Source: Clytia hemisphaerica (Eukaryota > Cnidaria > Hydrozoa > Leptothecata > Clytiidae). From it: a stretch of DNA of 64,000 nucleotides. Positions 45,191 to 59,600 of the stretch are shown piece by piece. The stretch spans positions 62,001-126,000 of the forward strand of contig CACVBU010000485.1 of assembly GCA_902728285.1 (NCBI GenBank), written 5' to 3'. Both the position numbers and the translations under genes were made by a program. The notes beneath the pieces were generated by a model. That model searched no databases. It was not told where the DNA came from and was given only the letters and a program-made list of their open reading frames with translations. How positions within the stretch are numbered: position 1 is the first letter of the stretch; every line of letters begins with the position of its first letter.

Positions 45191-47647
45191 AACCCGGATA
45201 CTAGTTTTGCGAGATGACGGGTATGTCACACCCCTGTCTCACAGCCCCGGTAGCGGTAGAACCTTTTTCCTCAGCGCTGATAAAAATTTCTATCGAAATC
45301 CCAATGGGTGAAGAAATTCTTTTGTTTCCAAGCTTAAAGTGGTTTTGGACAGCTAATTTTTGCATTGAATTTCGAACGGGGATGAAATCAAAATCAATTT
45401 CCCAGTGGCCTGAAATTGTATGGTATTTTGTCCAGCCATTTTGGCCAAATTTGAAAATCGACCCTTACAGACACTGAATTTCGAAAATTTTGTCAATTTT
45501 TGCCGTTTTTGCTATACAGCACCTGACCCCGAGAATGTAGTAAACCCCGAGAATGTAGGTTTCTCATTTTTTAGCATGGTAGCCCTAACGATAGTTCAAC
45601 TTCATAAAAAGTTGTTTCAGAGCATACTGTTACATATTACTGATTATTTCTAGACATAAAATTTTAACTTGAATTGATTTTTTCAGGCGAAAATCTGAAT
45701 CGAAGTTGATTGGATACTACTAGAATTGAGACATTTTTTAAATAAATCCTCTCTAAGTCGAAATCTATTGGAATTAAGTTATGATGATAGGTTATTTTCT
45801 TATTCCTAATGAACTAAGGAAATGTGGAAAATAGTCCATTTCAATATTTATTGTTCTAAGTTAGATATTTTAACGAAAATGTTTGACCTACCTTATGGGG
45901 TTAGTTGACCTACAATTTGGGAGCCTTCATAACCCGACATAAAAAGTCTGTCAAATTATATAAAACTTTTTTGTTGTACTTTCATAACATGAAAGTATTA
46001 CCTGAGAGATGATTTATGTTGGCATTTTAAGCTTTTACGACGTGTCTCAGACCCGCTGGGACCCCAGCCCAATCAGAAAATTTGCCTAAGTTTTGAACAA
46101 TAGAATTCCTATCCCCATTGGGAATTTAGTAGAAATTTTTTGACCCGATGTGGAAAAAGTTCCACCGGGGCTGTGAGGCAGGGGTGTTGTTACATTATTC
46201 ACATATTTTAACACAGAATCTTCAACCTGCAAAATAAAAACAACTTTCTTGTCTCTTCTTTTCGTCCTTTCTTTTACTTTTCATCATTTGTAGCACGATA
46301 AAATTAATATCTTTGTTAATTTTTTGTCAGAGAACTTTTCACTTAGAGAACAAAAATTTCCGATGAATACTGAAATTTCGCTCTCAGCAACCGAATCTTT
46401 TCACCTACATTCTGGGGGTTAAAAAGCGAAAAAATCCAATTTTCAGAATAACAAAAGCTCTTTAGAATATTTTTTTGGCATAAAATATTTCTAAAATTTC
46501 CTGTTATAATTAATTCAATCGAAAATAATAAACATTTTACTATTACTAGATTTAAAGCCGTAAAACCAAACCTATATTCTGGGGGTTATAACGAAAATGT
46601 GAGTCAACTTCAAGGACCAAAAAAAATAGCCCATCTATCAAAAGTAATGAAACTAACCCCTGGGAAAGGATTTTGGGAGTTCAAAATTTCGTTTAAAACA
46701 TTCAATATTTTTTTTAATGCAAATCTACATCTCTCAGGTCTGATTCAAATTTCACCTACATTCTCGGGGTCAGGTGCTGTAGAGTATTCCCAAAACTTCA
46801 GCCAAAATTTTCGAATTCTAGTCCAAATTACAAAAATTTATGTCTCTTTGAGGGAGTTGATTTTTTATATTCGTGATTTTGGAACTCTGACAAAGACTCA
46901 ATTGTTTTTTAATGGTTTTTGAGAGAGGACCCTTATGACTGGAACATACCCGGCTTGGTTTTTTACACGCCCATTGCATAGCATAAAAGTAAATTTTAGT
47001 CGTCTTGTTGAATTTATTAACTTTTTTATTTATTTTTTTCTAAATAAATTTCGTTACTAAAATGCTATTGGAAATATATGAAAATGATTGCTACTAAACA
47101 GTTTTGTTTTGGTCAATAAATTATATACATTGAACATTTAAACACAAAGAAATTTCAGTTTAATTTAAAATTTCAAAAATATTTATTAAAAAAGCTAGAC
47201 GAAAGAAGCAATTGTATTAAAAATTTCTTCTGGTCACTATAAAAAATCCGATAATTCCATGATTAGAAAAAAACAGTTGATCAAGTTGTGAATTCCTTGT
47301 ATTTTTGAAGGAAAATCTGAGCCGTCCTGTATTTTCAAAGGAAAATGATACGACATGACAAAACTACTCATTCAAGATATTTGCGAACATGAAGAATAAA
47401 TCTCAAAAATTATTAATAACACGAATAAATTCTATTCGGAGAAAATCTATATTTCTCATTTCTTGAGCCTTTTCGAGTACATGATAACAATCGAATTTTC
47501 TCTTTTCGCAGCCAGTAAGCATTGCATCTCATCTCGTCGTTTGTTGTTTTTCATCGTGGTTCGAATTCAGGACAACTTTCCCGTTCTGGCTCGTTTACCC
47601 AACAAGTTCATACGTTGAAATTCGTCTTGATTAGCCAAACGGTACAT
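45191..47647. other. intergenic between GPATCH3 and SIDT 3' ends
   Basis: No gene seen. It holds the element at 45228-46187, A/T-rich unique sequence, and one or two stray relatives of the 47-bp unit near 47290-47345. GPATCH3 and SIDT converge here. Confidence 0.5.
45228..46187. mobile_element. 960-bp inverted-repeat element with ACACCCCTG ends
   Basis: ACACCCCTGTCTCACAGCCC is mirrored by GGGCTGTGAGGCAGGGGTGT. The similarity continues inward through AACTTTTTCC and AAATTTCTA blocks for about 80 bp. It is a longer relative of 14336-14647. Confidence 0.75.
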
Positions 47648-50600
47648 TCAAAAAACTTTGATTTTGGAACGTTCTGTTTTATCTAGATCGTCATCGATCG
47701 TCAGAACACACTAAAAGAAAGAAAGAACAAAGATGAACACAACTTTTTTATTTCGCCATAAGCAGAGACCCTTTTCTGAACATTTCCAACCCATGTAACC
47801 CAGCATATCTTTTCAAGAACCCTAATACGAATAGAAGACCTGTCTCAGTGGACCAATAAATCTACCCGATTATAAACGAGAAAAATATCGCCATGCCTGA
47901 CTTTTAAAACAAAAAGGACTTTTTGACATTCGTGCATGTGATTGGTTTTCCTAAGACTTTCATACTGTAGTCTAGAAAGTTTCGTCTCCTACTGATCACA
48001 ATGAAAGAAAAAGTGGAGACCATTTAACCTTTAGGAATCTCGAATTTAATTTATCTGGTAAAAAGTCACTTATAACCCAACCTATTGCGTATTGAACGCC
48101 ATGGTGGTACTCTTAATGAATTCCTTATTTCGCACATAAGCAGAGACCCTTTTCTGGTTTTCCAACCAAGCACATCTTTTTAAGAACCCGAATACGAACA
48201 GAAGTCCCCTCTCAGTAGACAAATGAAGTTAAAATCTATATGATTATAACTTGGGAAAAGATATTTCACCAGGCCAGCTTTTCAAATCCAAAAAAGTTAA
48301 GGACGTTCGTGCATTCGACTGGTTTTCCGCAGATGAAAAATAAAAAACAATGATCATGATCAATCAAACATAATCACAATGGAATGAAATAGAAGCCCGC
48401 CCTCCAAGGTTTTTCATGACACATTGGACTATTCCAGAAAATGTTCGTACACCCCGGGTGGAGGATTTATTATAACGGGTAGAAAAATAACGTCAAACTT
48501 TGCCTTGTCCGGGGATAAATTTCCTCCGTCCGGTGGTAATTCGGGATGTCCAGCTAATTTTTGTCCGGGGTCAAAAGTCATTTTTTCCGGAGGGTAAATC
48601 ACTGAGAACAGTTATATCCTCCATCCCCCATATAATTTTTTGTGGAAAAGCCCATTCCAAACTTACCATGAACGAAAAGAAGAGAGCACAGGCCGACAAG
48701 AAATGCCATAAATCGTGATCATCATAAAAATTGCCGATGATACATTTACGATTTCCTTCGCGCGATTGTGCTGCTGTCGTCTGAAAAAAAGGAAGAGATG
48801 GGAATGTGATCATCCTATGCTGGGTATGGCGAAGTAGAGACCAGATTCTAAGCTATTCAAAGACTACGATAGTGCTTCAACTTTCGTCTAGGAGATATAA
48901 CGATTTAAAGTTTGAACTATTAAAGTTTCTAAAAACTTAGAAGAAAGGACCCGGTACTTTAAAAATGAAAACAGGTCAGATGGCGTCTTTGGAGTTTTAT
49001 CTCATGCCCTGGATTCGAACCAGAATGGAATTATTTGACTTGTGTGGTGTCAAATCCTTCGTAGAACCATTTTCGCTCGAGAAAGTACGAAGTATCCAAT
49101 GGACTAAGCTGACCTGATGTGAAGACTGTTTTCAAAACATATTTCACTCTCTCTTTCTGATGGTGCAATCTAAGACTTAATAATTATCTTATTTAAGATT
49201 ATCATTACTTATCTTATTTACTCCCAAAATAATTGGCCATGGAAACCAATTAAGGCCTGTAAAGCGTAAAGACATTTTGATGAACAATTTGTACTTATAT
49301 TATTAACTGTACACGTTTTTTTTTTTTTTTCAAGAAACCAACTTTTCAGAAACATGAGGCTCAGAATGCCTAAAAACTAAGAAACAACTAAGAAACATGC
49401 TGAGGCTGAGAATGAGAAAATAACATTTTTTAACGCGTTTTTTTAAGAACCTTCCAATCTTTGCAGGAAAAATAGGCTGATTATGTCAAAAATTTTAGAA
49501 ACATGTAAGAAACATTTAAGGCTCAAAAGGCCAATTTCTTAAGAAACATTGAGGCTGCTTGGTAAAACTAGTTTCTTAAAAAAAAAAGTGCACTCTTAAT
49601 TCCGAGTCAACCAACTCTAACTTGTTAGAGCAAAGCTGTAAAATTTTATAAGGATGCAAAAAACTTATTCTATTATTACAAAGTTCTTTAAGAGCTTTAA
49701 CCAATGAGGATAAACAAGGAACGAACAACAAACCTAAAATAAGATATATAGAAAGTGATAATAAGACGAGCCTCAGAGTGGAGCAGGGTTTGTGAGGGAT
49801 GTGGAAAAAGAATAATGAAATGAGACTGAACACATATTCTTGTTATTATCACTTTCTATATATCTTATTTTAGGTTTTGCTCCACGGTTTGACCGTGCAA
49901 GTGGACGTATCCCGGAATTGAACCAGGGTAGATTTTCTCTTGTGATTGTGCTGCTGTCATTTTTGAACAAATCGGAAACCATATTGAAGAATCCACAGTA
50001 CTAAATTTACTAAAATTATATTTTTTTTACGCTTACTTCAACAAAGTTATACATAGTACATGATGGTTGTCATGGAAGTCCCCAATCATAAACCTTTCCG
50101 GCTAAATTCACCTGCAGTGGAATCTCCATAACTCGAACACGTAAGGGGGATACAAAATTGTTCGTAAGGTTTACAAGGCATTGTTAACTAACGGGGACTA
50201 GAAAACTTGAATTACAGAGGTTCGAGTTAAAGAGATACTGTACTGAAGATTACCCGCCAATGTTTCGTAAGAATGTATTTCGTAGTTTTGCGTAATAAAA
50301 TTGCTCGAATCTCGGCACGATAGGATGAATGTCGTAGGATGGCTAAATCTTCTTCATTCCCGGCTAATCTTTCCTACTGCAAATTTAAAACCGAAAAAGA
50401 GCGATACTCTAAGATTCTGGAAAGGTAAAAAAGTAACTTGTTAGGTCGCTAGTGCTCAAGGCCGTAGACAATAGTCCACGCATTTGTACAGAACAAAAAA
50501 GTTTTTTATGCCTGTTTACCCGGGAAAAGCAGCGGAAAGATCCCAAAAATGTGACAGGAATGTTTAGTCAGGAATGAGAAAGAATTGCGTTTTAATCTAG

Positions 50601-53600
50601 CTTAGCGATTCAGACCGTTAAACATTATCTTTAAGAAAAGAGCGGGTTAGACGGCGCGAGTGGATGTAAGCCCCGGGCTCGAACCCGGGACCCCATTTGT
50701 ATATGCAAGACAAATTGAACGAAGTATCCACTATGCTAAGCTGACCCAACAAGAAAGTAGTTTTCAAACGTATTTAATGAATTCAAGAAGAGACATATCG
50801 GTAATATAGCAACTCATTGATAATTAAATAATTTATATTCGCTTCATTTTGTTATAAGCATAGAAAGAACTTTTCCACTGAATATAGTGGAATGCTTATT
50901 GAATCTAGTTAATGCTTTTGTATCTTTGTTTTAATCCTTTTGGGTTTTAACTACACGTACAGTTGAACTCGTGTAATTCGAACTCCTAGAATTCGAAAAC
51001 TCGCTTTATTCGAACAGATTCTATGGTCCCTGAAAACCTTACAAGAAAACTCCTATAATTCGAACCCATGTAATTCGAAAAATCATGTAAATCGAACAGA
51101 TTTTCCAGTCCCATCAAGAAATTTTAGTTTCGATAAACGCGAGACCAGTTCGATAAAAAATTTTACGACCCCAATGATAAAGTATGAAAAATCGAAATAT
51201 AATTTAGATCATTTGCATCGAAAGTTCATACTTTTATTTTCGTTAATGTCAAGTTTAATAGGTTTGCGAGATAACGGGTATGGCCTAGGCAACGTTTGAA
51301 AATCGAACCTTTGGAGAGACTTTATTTAATTCAACATCAACGTGTTGGAATATTTCTTCTTTTTTCAACGTGCTAGACTATTGAATAAGGTCCTCAACCA
51401 AAACTACGGCAGCCGAAAGATGCCCAAAAGTATGAAATTAGGTTGCCCGGTTTATGAATTGAGAAACCTGACACCAAAATAAACATCTTTCAATTCCTTA
51501 AGAGAGAAAGATCAAGCGATCTTTTTATAAGTATAAGTTTCAAAATAAATCTTGATGTATTTTTGCCAACACCAGTGAGGTGTGCGATTCAAAATATGTA
51601 GGGGGTTAATTTCCAGGACAACTGTGTAAAAAACTGGGTTAGACGGCGCGAGCGGATTCAACCCGGGATCGAACCGGGAAGATTTGTGTGACAGACAAAT
51701 TGTAAACCATATACGAAGTATCCACTATGCTAAGCTCACCCAATTCAAAAGCAGTTTTCAAATAGTTTTTACTTTGCTGAATAGATCAGCATGGTGAGTG
51801 AATTCATTGTTAAAAGAACACCACGAAGCTGTAAAAACGTTCTTACCATTTACTGTAAAAATCTTAAAGAGTTAAATCTGACCTAGAATAAATGCCTTCG
51901 CCGTAACGGAAAGGTATGGTTTTTGCGTCGCTTTGTTAGGACCAGTGACATTAAAAGACAGAGTTTGACGATTGCAGGTTTTATTCCTACGAAAAATATA
52001 TGCTTAAAGTAAAAAGGAAAAAGTCATTATTTTTTAATGAGATATCACCAAGGGAACAAAGAATTTTTGGATGAATATAACATGAAACTCTAATCTTTTT
52101 ATAAGAAGCTGACTCTATAAGCCTAGCCGAGAATTCATACAAAGCTAGTTCCCAAGCCACAAGTCGCAGTCGCCTTTCAAAAAGTTCTTTCATACAATTC
52201 AGTCATGTAAAATACATAAAGATTTAACTAATAAAAGCAGCTTTCGCAGAATTTCAAAAACGTAAAAATACAACATCAAGATTCTTCAAGTTCTTATTCG
52301 AAACAGACATCAAAACGAGAAAACCAGGATGGAGTTCAATTGCACCATCAGAGAAAGAGAGAGAAACTTGTATTAAAAACTTTCTTTATATTGGGTCAGC
52401 TTAGCATAGTGGATACTTCGTATTTATAATTAAATATGATCACCTTCGGCGTTGGAAGAGAGCTTAGTTCTGGACTGGGTTCGAGCCGGCTAGGAGACAG
52501 CGGCCTAGTTCCACGTGCGCCGTCTGACCTTCTTTTCCATTTCAAGTTTTGAAAAAGAAAATCTTTTTTTGTCAAAATTGAAACTTTAGGGAATTACCGT
52601 TGCGATATTATACCATACATATGTTTATCCATGGTTTATCGTTCACCATGCTTAGATAATTCAAAAAACTTCTATTTTACGACATGGTGAGAAAAAATTG
52701 ACTAGTTTCAGGGCTCGAATCTTAGCAACCTGGTTGCTTACAAAAAGAATGTGTACAGCAGAGTAAACGTTTTATTTTATGAGAACAAACTATATAAGAA
52801 CGTAAAACTTCGACGGCCAAAATGTTAAGAACAAATTAAGAACATTTCAAGGCTTTGCCGACTCTAAAACAGCCGGTTTTTTAGGAAAGTGGGTGAAAAT
52901 GGTCACAAAATGGTTCAAATAAGAACATGTTAAGAACATTTTCAGGCTTAAAACTCAAAAAGTTAAGAACACCCGACGGCTTAAAAAAATTAGATGTTCT
53001 TATAAAAAAAACGTATATTCCATTTTGTGAAAGTGAACAGACCAGACAAATAGGGCTGCAATGTTAAGGCATACTGCAGCATATTATACTTAATGTGAGT
53101 CAATTTTACACGCAAACAATATAACCAATATAAAGAACATACACATCAACTAAAAGTAAATGTCTAAGAAGGTAGTTTTATTCTCAGGCTCAAGATCGAC
53201 AGGAGAAAAGATGAACTGTATAGTTATAAAATAACACGGAACAAATTTTTGGAAAATTCCAATCATTACGAATCTAATATGGAGAGATGGAAAATTACAA
53301 TTGCGTGCACTTTTCTCTATGATGACGTCATTTATATGAATCCTTATTAAAAAGCTTCACTAATATCAAATGATATTTCGAGAGTATATATTATAACATA
53401 TGATAACATACATATGCATATCGGGTGGATGGCACAAGTGTTCAAAATGTGAGTTGGAAAACATTTTAGTTAAAGAGTATGACTATCGTATGATACACGG
53501 CTTTTAAAATTTACAGGCACAGTTCAAAAGTTGTTTGCATCGTTTTTTTTAGACGCGCTGTATACTGTATTGGAATAAATTTTTCTTAATAATTGCAGTC

Positions 53601-56600
53601 TAATACGCAGTAAATAATAATAACAGTAACCCTCCAAAACCTGCGGATAACCGGCCCCCTTTTAAAGGGACGGTGTGGGAGGTCGATTTGGCGCCACCTT
53701 CAAGTTCATCAGCGTACATTGAATTAGAATACAGAGGGATCATTGAAGGAGGAGCCATTCATGGACAATATTGGGATGGCCGTGTGGAAAATTGGTGTAA
53801 GGTAAAATGACATTCCCTATCAAGTTTTGTATACGTTTTTTATAAGAACAAGCTATATAAGAATATAAGTATTCGATGACCAAAATGTTAAGAGCAATTT
53901 AAGAACATTTTAAGGCTTTGTGGACCATAAAAGACCTTCTTAGGAAAATGGACAAAATGCTCCTAAAATGGTGAATATAAGAACATGTTAAGAACATTTT
54001 GAGGCTTAAAACTCAAAAAGTTGATCCGAAGACTTAAAAAGTTTTAGATGTTCTTATAAAAAAAATCTTCCATAATTTTTCTAAATTAGAACTGGCTAAT
54101 CAACAATTTGATCATTCTATTTGCTTTACTTTCTAGAAAACATAGTGAACTTAGACATCGAAGAAAATCGAAGTCATTGATTGATTTCTACTTTCGTTTT
54201 TAGGACAAATGCTTCACCTTCGAAGCGATTTTCTCCGACCAAAATGCATTCGAAGTCACCTGCCCGACGAAAGGCTTCTTCTCATTCCACGACGCAAGCA
54301 AAGAAGCTTCAGAAATCATTAGAGCCTTAGGCCAACTCCCCACATTCACACGTTCCTGGCTCAAAACAATCGCCGTCAACGGGGATGGGCCGGGCGCCAG
54401 GGCCGGTGCAAATCCACAACGCATGAGCATGACAGTTAAATTAAACGAAGCACATCTTAGAAATGCGTACCCCTTATTTTTACATGAATCGGCTCACGTA
54501 GCTTTAGTATACGTCGAAAAGCATCCAGCCTGGAAGGAAGCTCAGGAGCTAGACCATGTGTTTATATCAATATACGCTAAAGAGAACCCTGACCGGGAAG
54601 ACGTGGCTGAAAGCTTTGTTCCGTGGTTGAAAGTAAAGCGTGATCCAGATTCCGAACAAAGTCTTACGATAAAAAATGCAATACCGAACAGGTTGAAAGT
54701 TTTTGATGATTTGGTTGGAAAGACATATTCCAATCAATTTTGAAAGGATTGTGGATTACTTAATTCTGACTGCTTGGTTTTATTTTTACGTAATCTAGAA
54801 TTCTAATATCCAATGTTTGTTTGGTGAACAAATTAACAAAGAAAGTGCTTGATACTAACCAAGCAAGTCTGCTCGATATTAAAGATAGAGCTTTCATTAA
54901 ATCTCTAGAATTGTTCAATTTTTGTCTAAGACGTTGCTGACGAAGAATTTCTAATTTTACCAATGACAACTACATAAATCCAACGTTTTCTTTGCTAGAA
55001 GAACATGTAGATGATTAAATTTTGTTTTATTGAAATATGTATTCAAAGCCACCAAAAAATGTTTGAACAATCTGTTGTCCTTTTTTTGTCTAAGAAACTG
55101 GTATTTGTTAATGGGGTGAAGAATACGAAGAACAGGGGTGCTAGAATATGCGAGTAGAGAAGCATTTTAGCCTGACTCTTACCCTCCCCCCCCCCCAAGA
55201 AAAATGACACTGCCCCTTGCTCCCACTGCCTATCACGCTACTGAGGAGGACCATTGAAAGGTTTTAAACCAGCAAAACGATTTTGCTGAACATATTGCTG
55301 AAGTATTACAAAGTAATGCAAAAAAACAAGAGACATACCTGCCAGTCAGTAAGGCCAGCGACAAAGAACTTGATTGCTATACCCCATGTGACCATGGATG
55401 CGAGAGCGAATATAACTGGAAACAACTTGATCTTCTCACCACAATATAACTGAAAAAAAATAGGATAATCACAGGCGCATATATGATACGTGTAAGCTCG
55501 AGGCGAAGTGGCATGGTGGCCACCGCTTTCGACTCTCACCTAAGTGACTCGAGTTCGATTCCCACCGTGGTACTTTGACTCACTTGGCAAGTCAACCTAT
55601 ACCATGTGAGGAAAATAGGGTACCACAGTTCTTGATACAAGATATGCCAGACATTGTGGTGTGATTACATTCCTGTGCAAATTTGAGAGTGCTCCTCCCG
55701 CTTTGTTCGTGTGTAATCACATGTGTGTACACAGGATCAGCAACGTCTGGAGTAGCGCTATGGATACCTACTCAATTAGGAGGAACTCCTGCTTCGAAAG
55801 GAGTATAACCCATTCTGGTAACCTGGAGGATAGTCCAGGGAAAGTGTGCTAAAAACGAATACAATTGTGCATTTTTGACTAGAAAGCATGAAATTTGGTA
55901 CAGTGGTACCTTAGGGGGTAAGAAACATTTTAAGCCTCTGACCCACTTCCGAAACACCTGTTTGTGTATTTTACAGACCAGAATGCCTCCCAGGCAAGAA
56001 AACAAATTTTTGTCTTCAAAACATGTCATATGATATATCGTTGGAAAGGTTTTCTCACACTGATTCTAAAAAACATCACAACACATATATGCAAATGGAC
56101 TGGGTCCGAGTTATGGGCTACGGAAGTAATTTACAGACCAGTCTGCATGGCCGAAAAATTTTTTCATTTTTGTTCCAAAACATGTCATATCATATACCGT
56201 TGGAAAGGTTTTTTCATACTGATTCTAAAAATCATCATGATATGCATCTCAAAATGGACTGGGTCCGTGAAATAAGCCATAGGAGTAATTTACAGACCAG
56301 AACGGCTCCCAGGCATACAAAAAATATTTTTATCTCCAAAACATGTCATGTTATATACCGTTTGAAAGTTTTTTTCAGACTGATTCTAAAAAACATCACA
56401 ACATGTATCTGAAAATGGACTAGGACCGAGTTATGGGCCAGGAGCCATTCTGGTCTGTAAAATACTCCCATGGCCTATAACTCGAACCCAGTCCATTTTG
56501 AGATACATATCATGATAATTTTTAGAATCAGTGTGAAAAAACCTTTCCAGTGGTATATGACATGACATGTTTTGGAACAAAAATAAAAAATTTTTTCGGG

Positions 56601-59600
56601 CATGCAGACTGGTCTGTAAATTACTTCCGTAGCTCATAACTCGGACCCAGTCCATTTTCAGATATATGTTGTGATGTTTTTTAGAATCAGTGTGAGAAAA
56701 CCTCTCCAACGATATATCATATGACATGCTTTGAAGATAAAAATTCTTTTTCTTGCCCCCTAAGGTACCACTGTACCAAATTTCATGCTTTCTAGTCAAA
56801 AACGCACAATTGATGCACACTTTCCCTGGACTAGGAGGTGTAGTATCTATCTATCTAAGTTCGTGAAGATTAAAGCAAAATCCACACATACTAATTCAAA
56901 AGTTTCTACCAAAAAAGTTAGATATGTTAAGAGATGTATTACTCCATGTACCTGATCTTAGCAGCGGGCTAATCTAGCTTTAGAAAAAGAAGGACGAAAA
57001 ACCAGCTAACACACAACGTTGTTTCAACGTTCATCTAACGTTACATGAACGTTGATAGAACGTTGGGAAACTAACCTTCATAATACAATAGAAACCAACA
57101 TATAGCAATCCATTACAAATGATAATACCCAATAAAAAGGTGGCAAAATCTTTGACTTCGTTTGTAACGCCGTATAATGACCTGAAGTAAAGAAAACATA
57201 AAATTTACAGTGCTTTACAGTAAGAGTAAGCTCTAGTTTAGACGGCCGACTTTCTGCCCTGCCTATTCTAATTGTGAATTAAAGTGGGCATAAAGTGGGC
57301 TGTCTAAAGCCAATGCATAGCCCTCTTTTGACGTCAATGCAATGACTTCTTTCAATCTTTTCCAAGCAAAGATTTTAACTGCCAACTTTGTGCCCGCTTT
57401 CTGCCTACTCTAACAATTAGAATAGGCAGGGCAGAAAGTCGGCCGTCTAAACTAGAGCTGTCTAAACTAGAGCTTATTAAATACTTTGCTTGGAAAAGTT
57501 CGAAAGAAGACATTGTATTGACGTCAAAAGAGGGCTATGCATTGACTTTAGACAGTCAACTATCAGTCCACTTTAATTCGAATAGGCAGGGCGAAAAGTT
57601 GGCCGTCTAAACTAGAGCTAAGTCTCCGACTGCAGACCAAGGTGACCCAGCTTGCTTTCTACCTGGATTGCTCCACTTACCCTTGATCCTTCTCTTAATT
57701 ACTGAGCATTAAATTAATTGTTTCCACGAAGGGCCAGAGGCCTCAACGAATACTTACAACGCAATGTTGATACCCATGAAAACTACCAGAAGCATGAACC
57801 GGACCTAAAGAATAAAGAAAATTATTCTTTCTAAGGTTTACGTATCCTAATTACAAATTGAAAAGAATACAATTGTCTCAGCCTAATTCGAATTTCTATA
57901 ATATAATCTCTCTCTAATACAAACTAAAATATTGCTCCCTCAGCTGGAAGGTAAGTGTTAAAAGGTTTTCCGCTATTCGGATATTTCTCTAATTCGAATA
58001 AAATTTTTGGTCCCTCTTAAAGATCGAATTGGAGAGTGTTGACTGTACAATCATGGTCGTAAGATTTGAGACAAAAGGGAAATTCCTACAAAATCATATA
58101 AACCACAAAGGATTTGGAAGCGCTCTAAGTTAGGTTGGAAGGGTAGAGTTTTAACTCTGAGTTTCAGGATCCAAAGTTCAAAAATGGTCCAATAGGGCTC
58201 AGAATAGCCTGGAAGTCTATAAAGCCCTCCCGAATTGAAATGCTAGTACTCGAATAAATTCATCAATTAGCCCAAAAGTGACTTTCTCGCCCGAACTCCA
58301 AATTTCGAAAAACGAGGAAATAAGCTAAATTCTCAATATATTTTCACCATGACTGTAGTTATGAAAATAAGCAAGAAGTAAATCATACCGGATATTGAGG
58401 TCTGGAACAAATCTTATAACCACGTGAATGCCACATCAGAACAAGAGCTGAAACGTATGGCAATTAAGTAGTGATTAAACTGGCCAAATTCGAACCCGGT
58501 CCCTTTGTTCGCTTTTTTTATGATTTTGATAGCACTCGTGAAAGTTCCATGCCCATCAAAAAGGGGTGGCTCTGGGTACGAAACTGCAGGAATAGCGATT
58601 TAACTAATGTTTTGACCAAGGTACCATACAAAGTTCATGCTCTCTAATTCGATGTACTATTATTCGATGCTCTCCCTAATTCGATGTTCTACTATTCGAT
58701 GCGTTCTACTATTCCATACGCTCCCTTATTGGGATGAGCTGGAGTTTTTATAAGATACTACACTAATTGGTCACATGAAATAATGGAAATGACGCGTTCT
58801 TTAGAAAAAGTAATGCTTGTAAAAACTCCAGCTTGTCCCCCCTTATTCGATGAAAATCCAATTCCCCTTGAAAATCGAATCAGAGAGCGTCAACTAAATT
58901 AAAAAAAAATAGTTCCAAGAAATAAAATATCGGAAGATTACGGAAAGATAAATCTCCATTGAAACGCCTATCTCATACCCTCACACCACGAAAATCGGTT
59001 AACCAACCAGGTTATCACCACATATTTCTGTAAAGCCCAAAGGGCTAAACGTTGTGCTTTAAGCTCTTCCAAGCAAAAAAAAGTGAATATATACTACAAT
59101 TGTTTTCGAAAATCCGCGAAGCTTCTGATTGGTCAAGCGCTGAAATTCGATTGTAATGTCACGTGACCTAGGTAAGATTTCCTACATAACCTCGGCACAC
59201 TTTTCAGCAAGAGCACGACATCTAGCCCTTCCGGCTTTATAATCTATGGTCATCACTTACCAGTTTTAGCTCTTCCCATATAATAAATTTGTAATGACAA
59301 ATAGAAACAAGCCATAATATGAAAGAAGCAGAAAGTGATGAAAAAGCCCTCTGAACGATAAACCTGTCAGTAAAGAAAAAAAATTCCATTTACAAAAGCG
59401 TATTTCTCAGGTCTATTGACCTCTATGAAACAAACTTACATTTTTACAATTTATAGATTTTATCATTCCATTTGTTTGTCAATTCTAGTTTGTATTTCTC
59501 TACGGACGGTGCATTTACAACATAATACACCACTGATATCTAACTACTTGACTGGATAAGGCTTCCCATGTAAAAGGAAGCATGTCTGGGTTTAGAGCTC

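Noticed and set aside
46599..46922. 107-codon plus-strand frame between GPATCH3 and SIDT
   Set aside because: Phe/Asn/Ser-rich translation of A/T-rich DNA, with no start context or neighbours.
50644..52529. Functional tRNA genes
   Set aside because: Box A and box B words are present, but lengths of 104-137 nt, no clear anticodon arm, and repetition within one intron fit repeats better.
56023..56820. Two 129-codon open frames of similar sequence on opposite strands
   Set aside because: Both are arms of the palindrome at 55831-56833 in a SIDT intron; the same units read on opposite strands.
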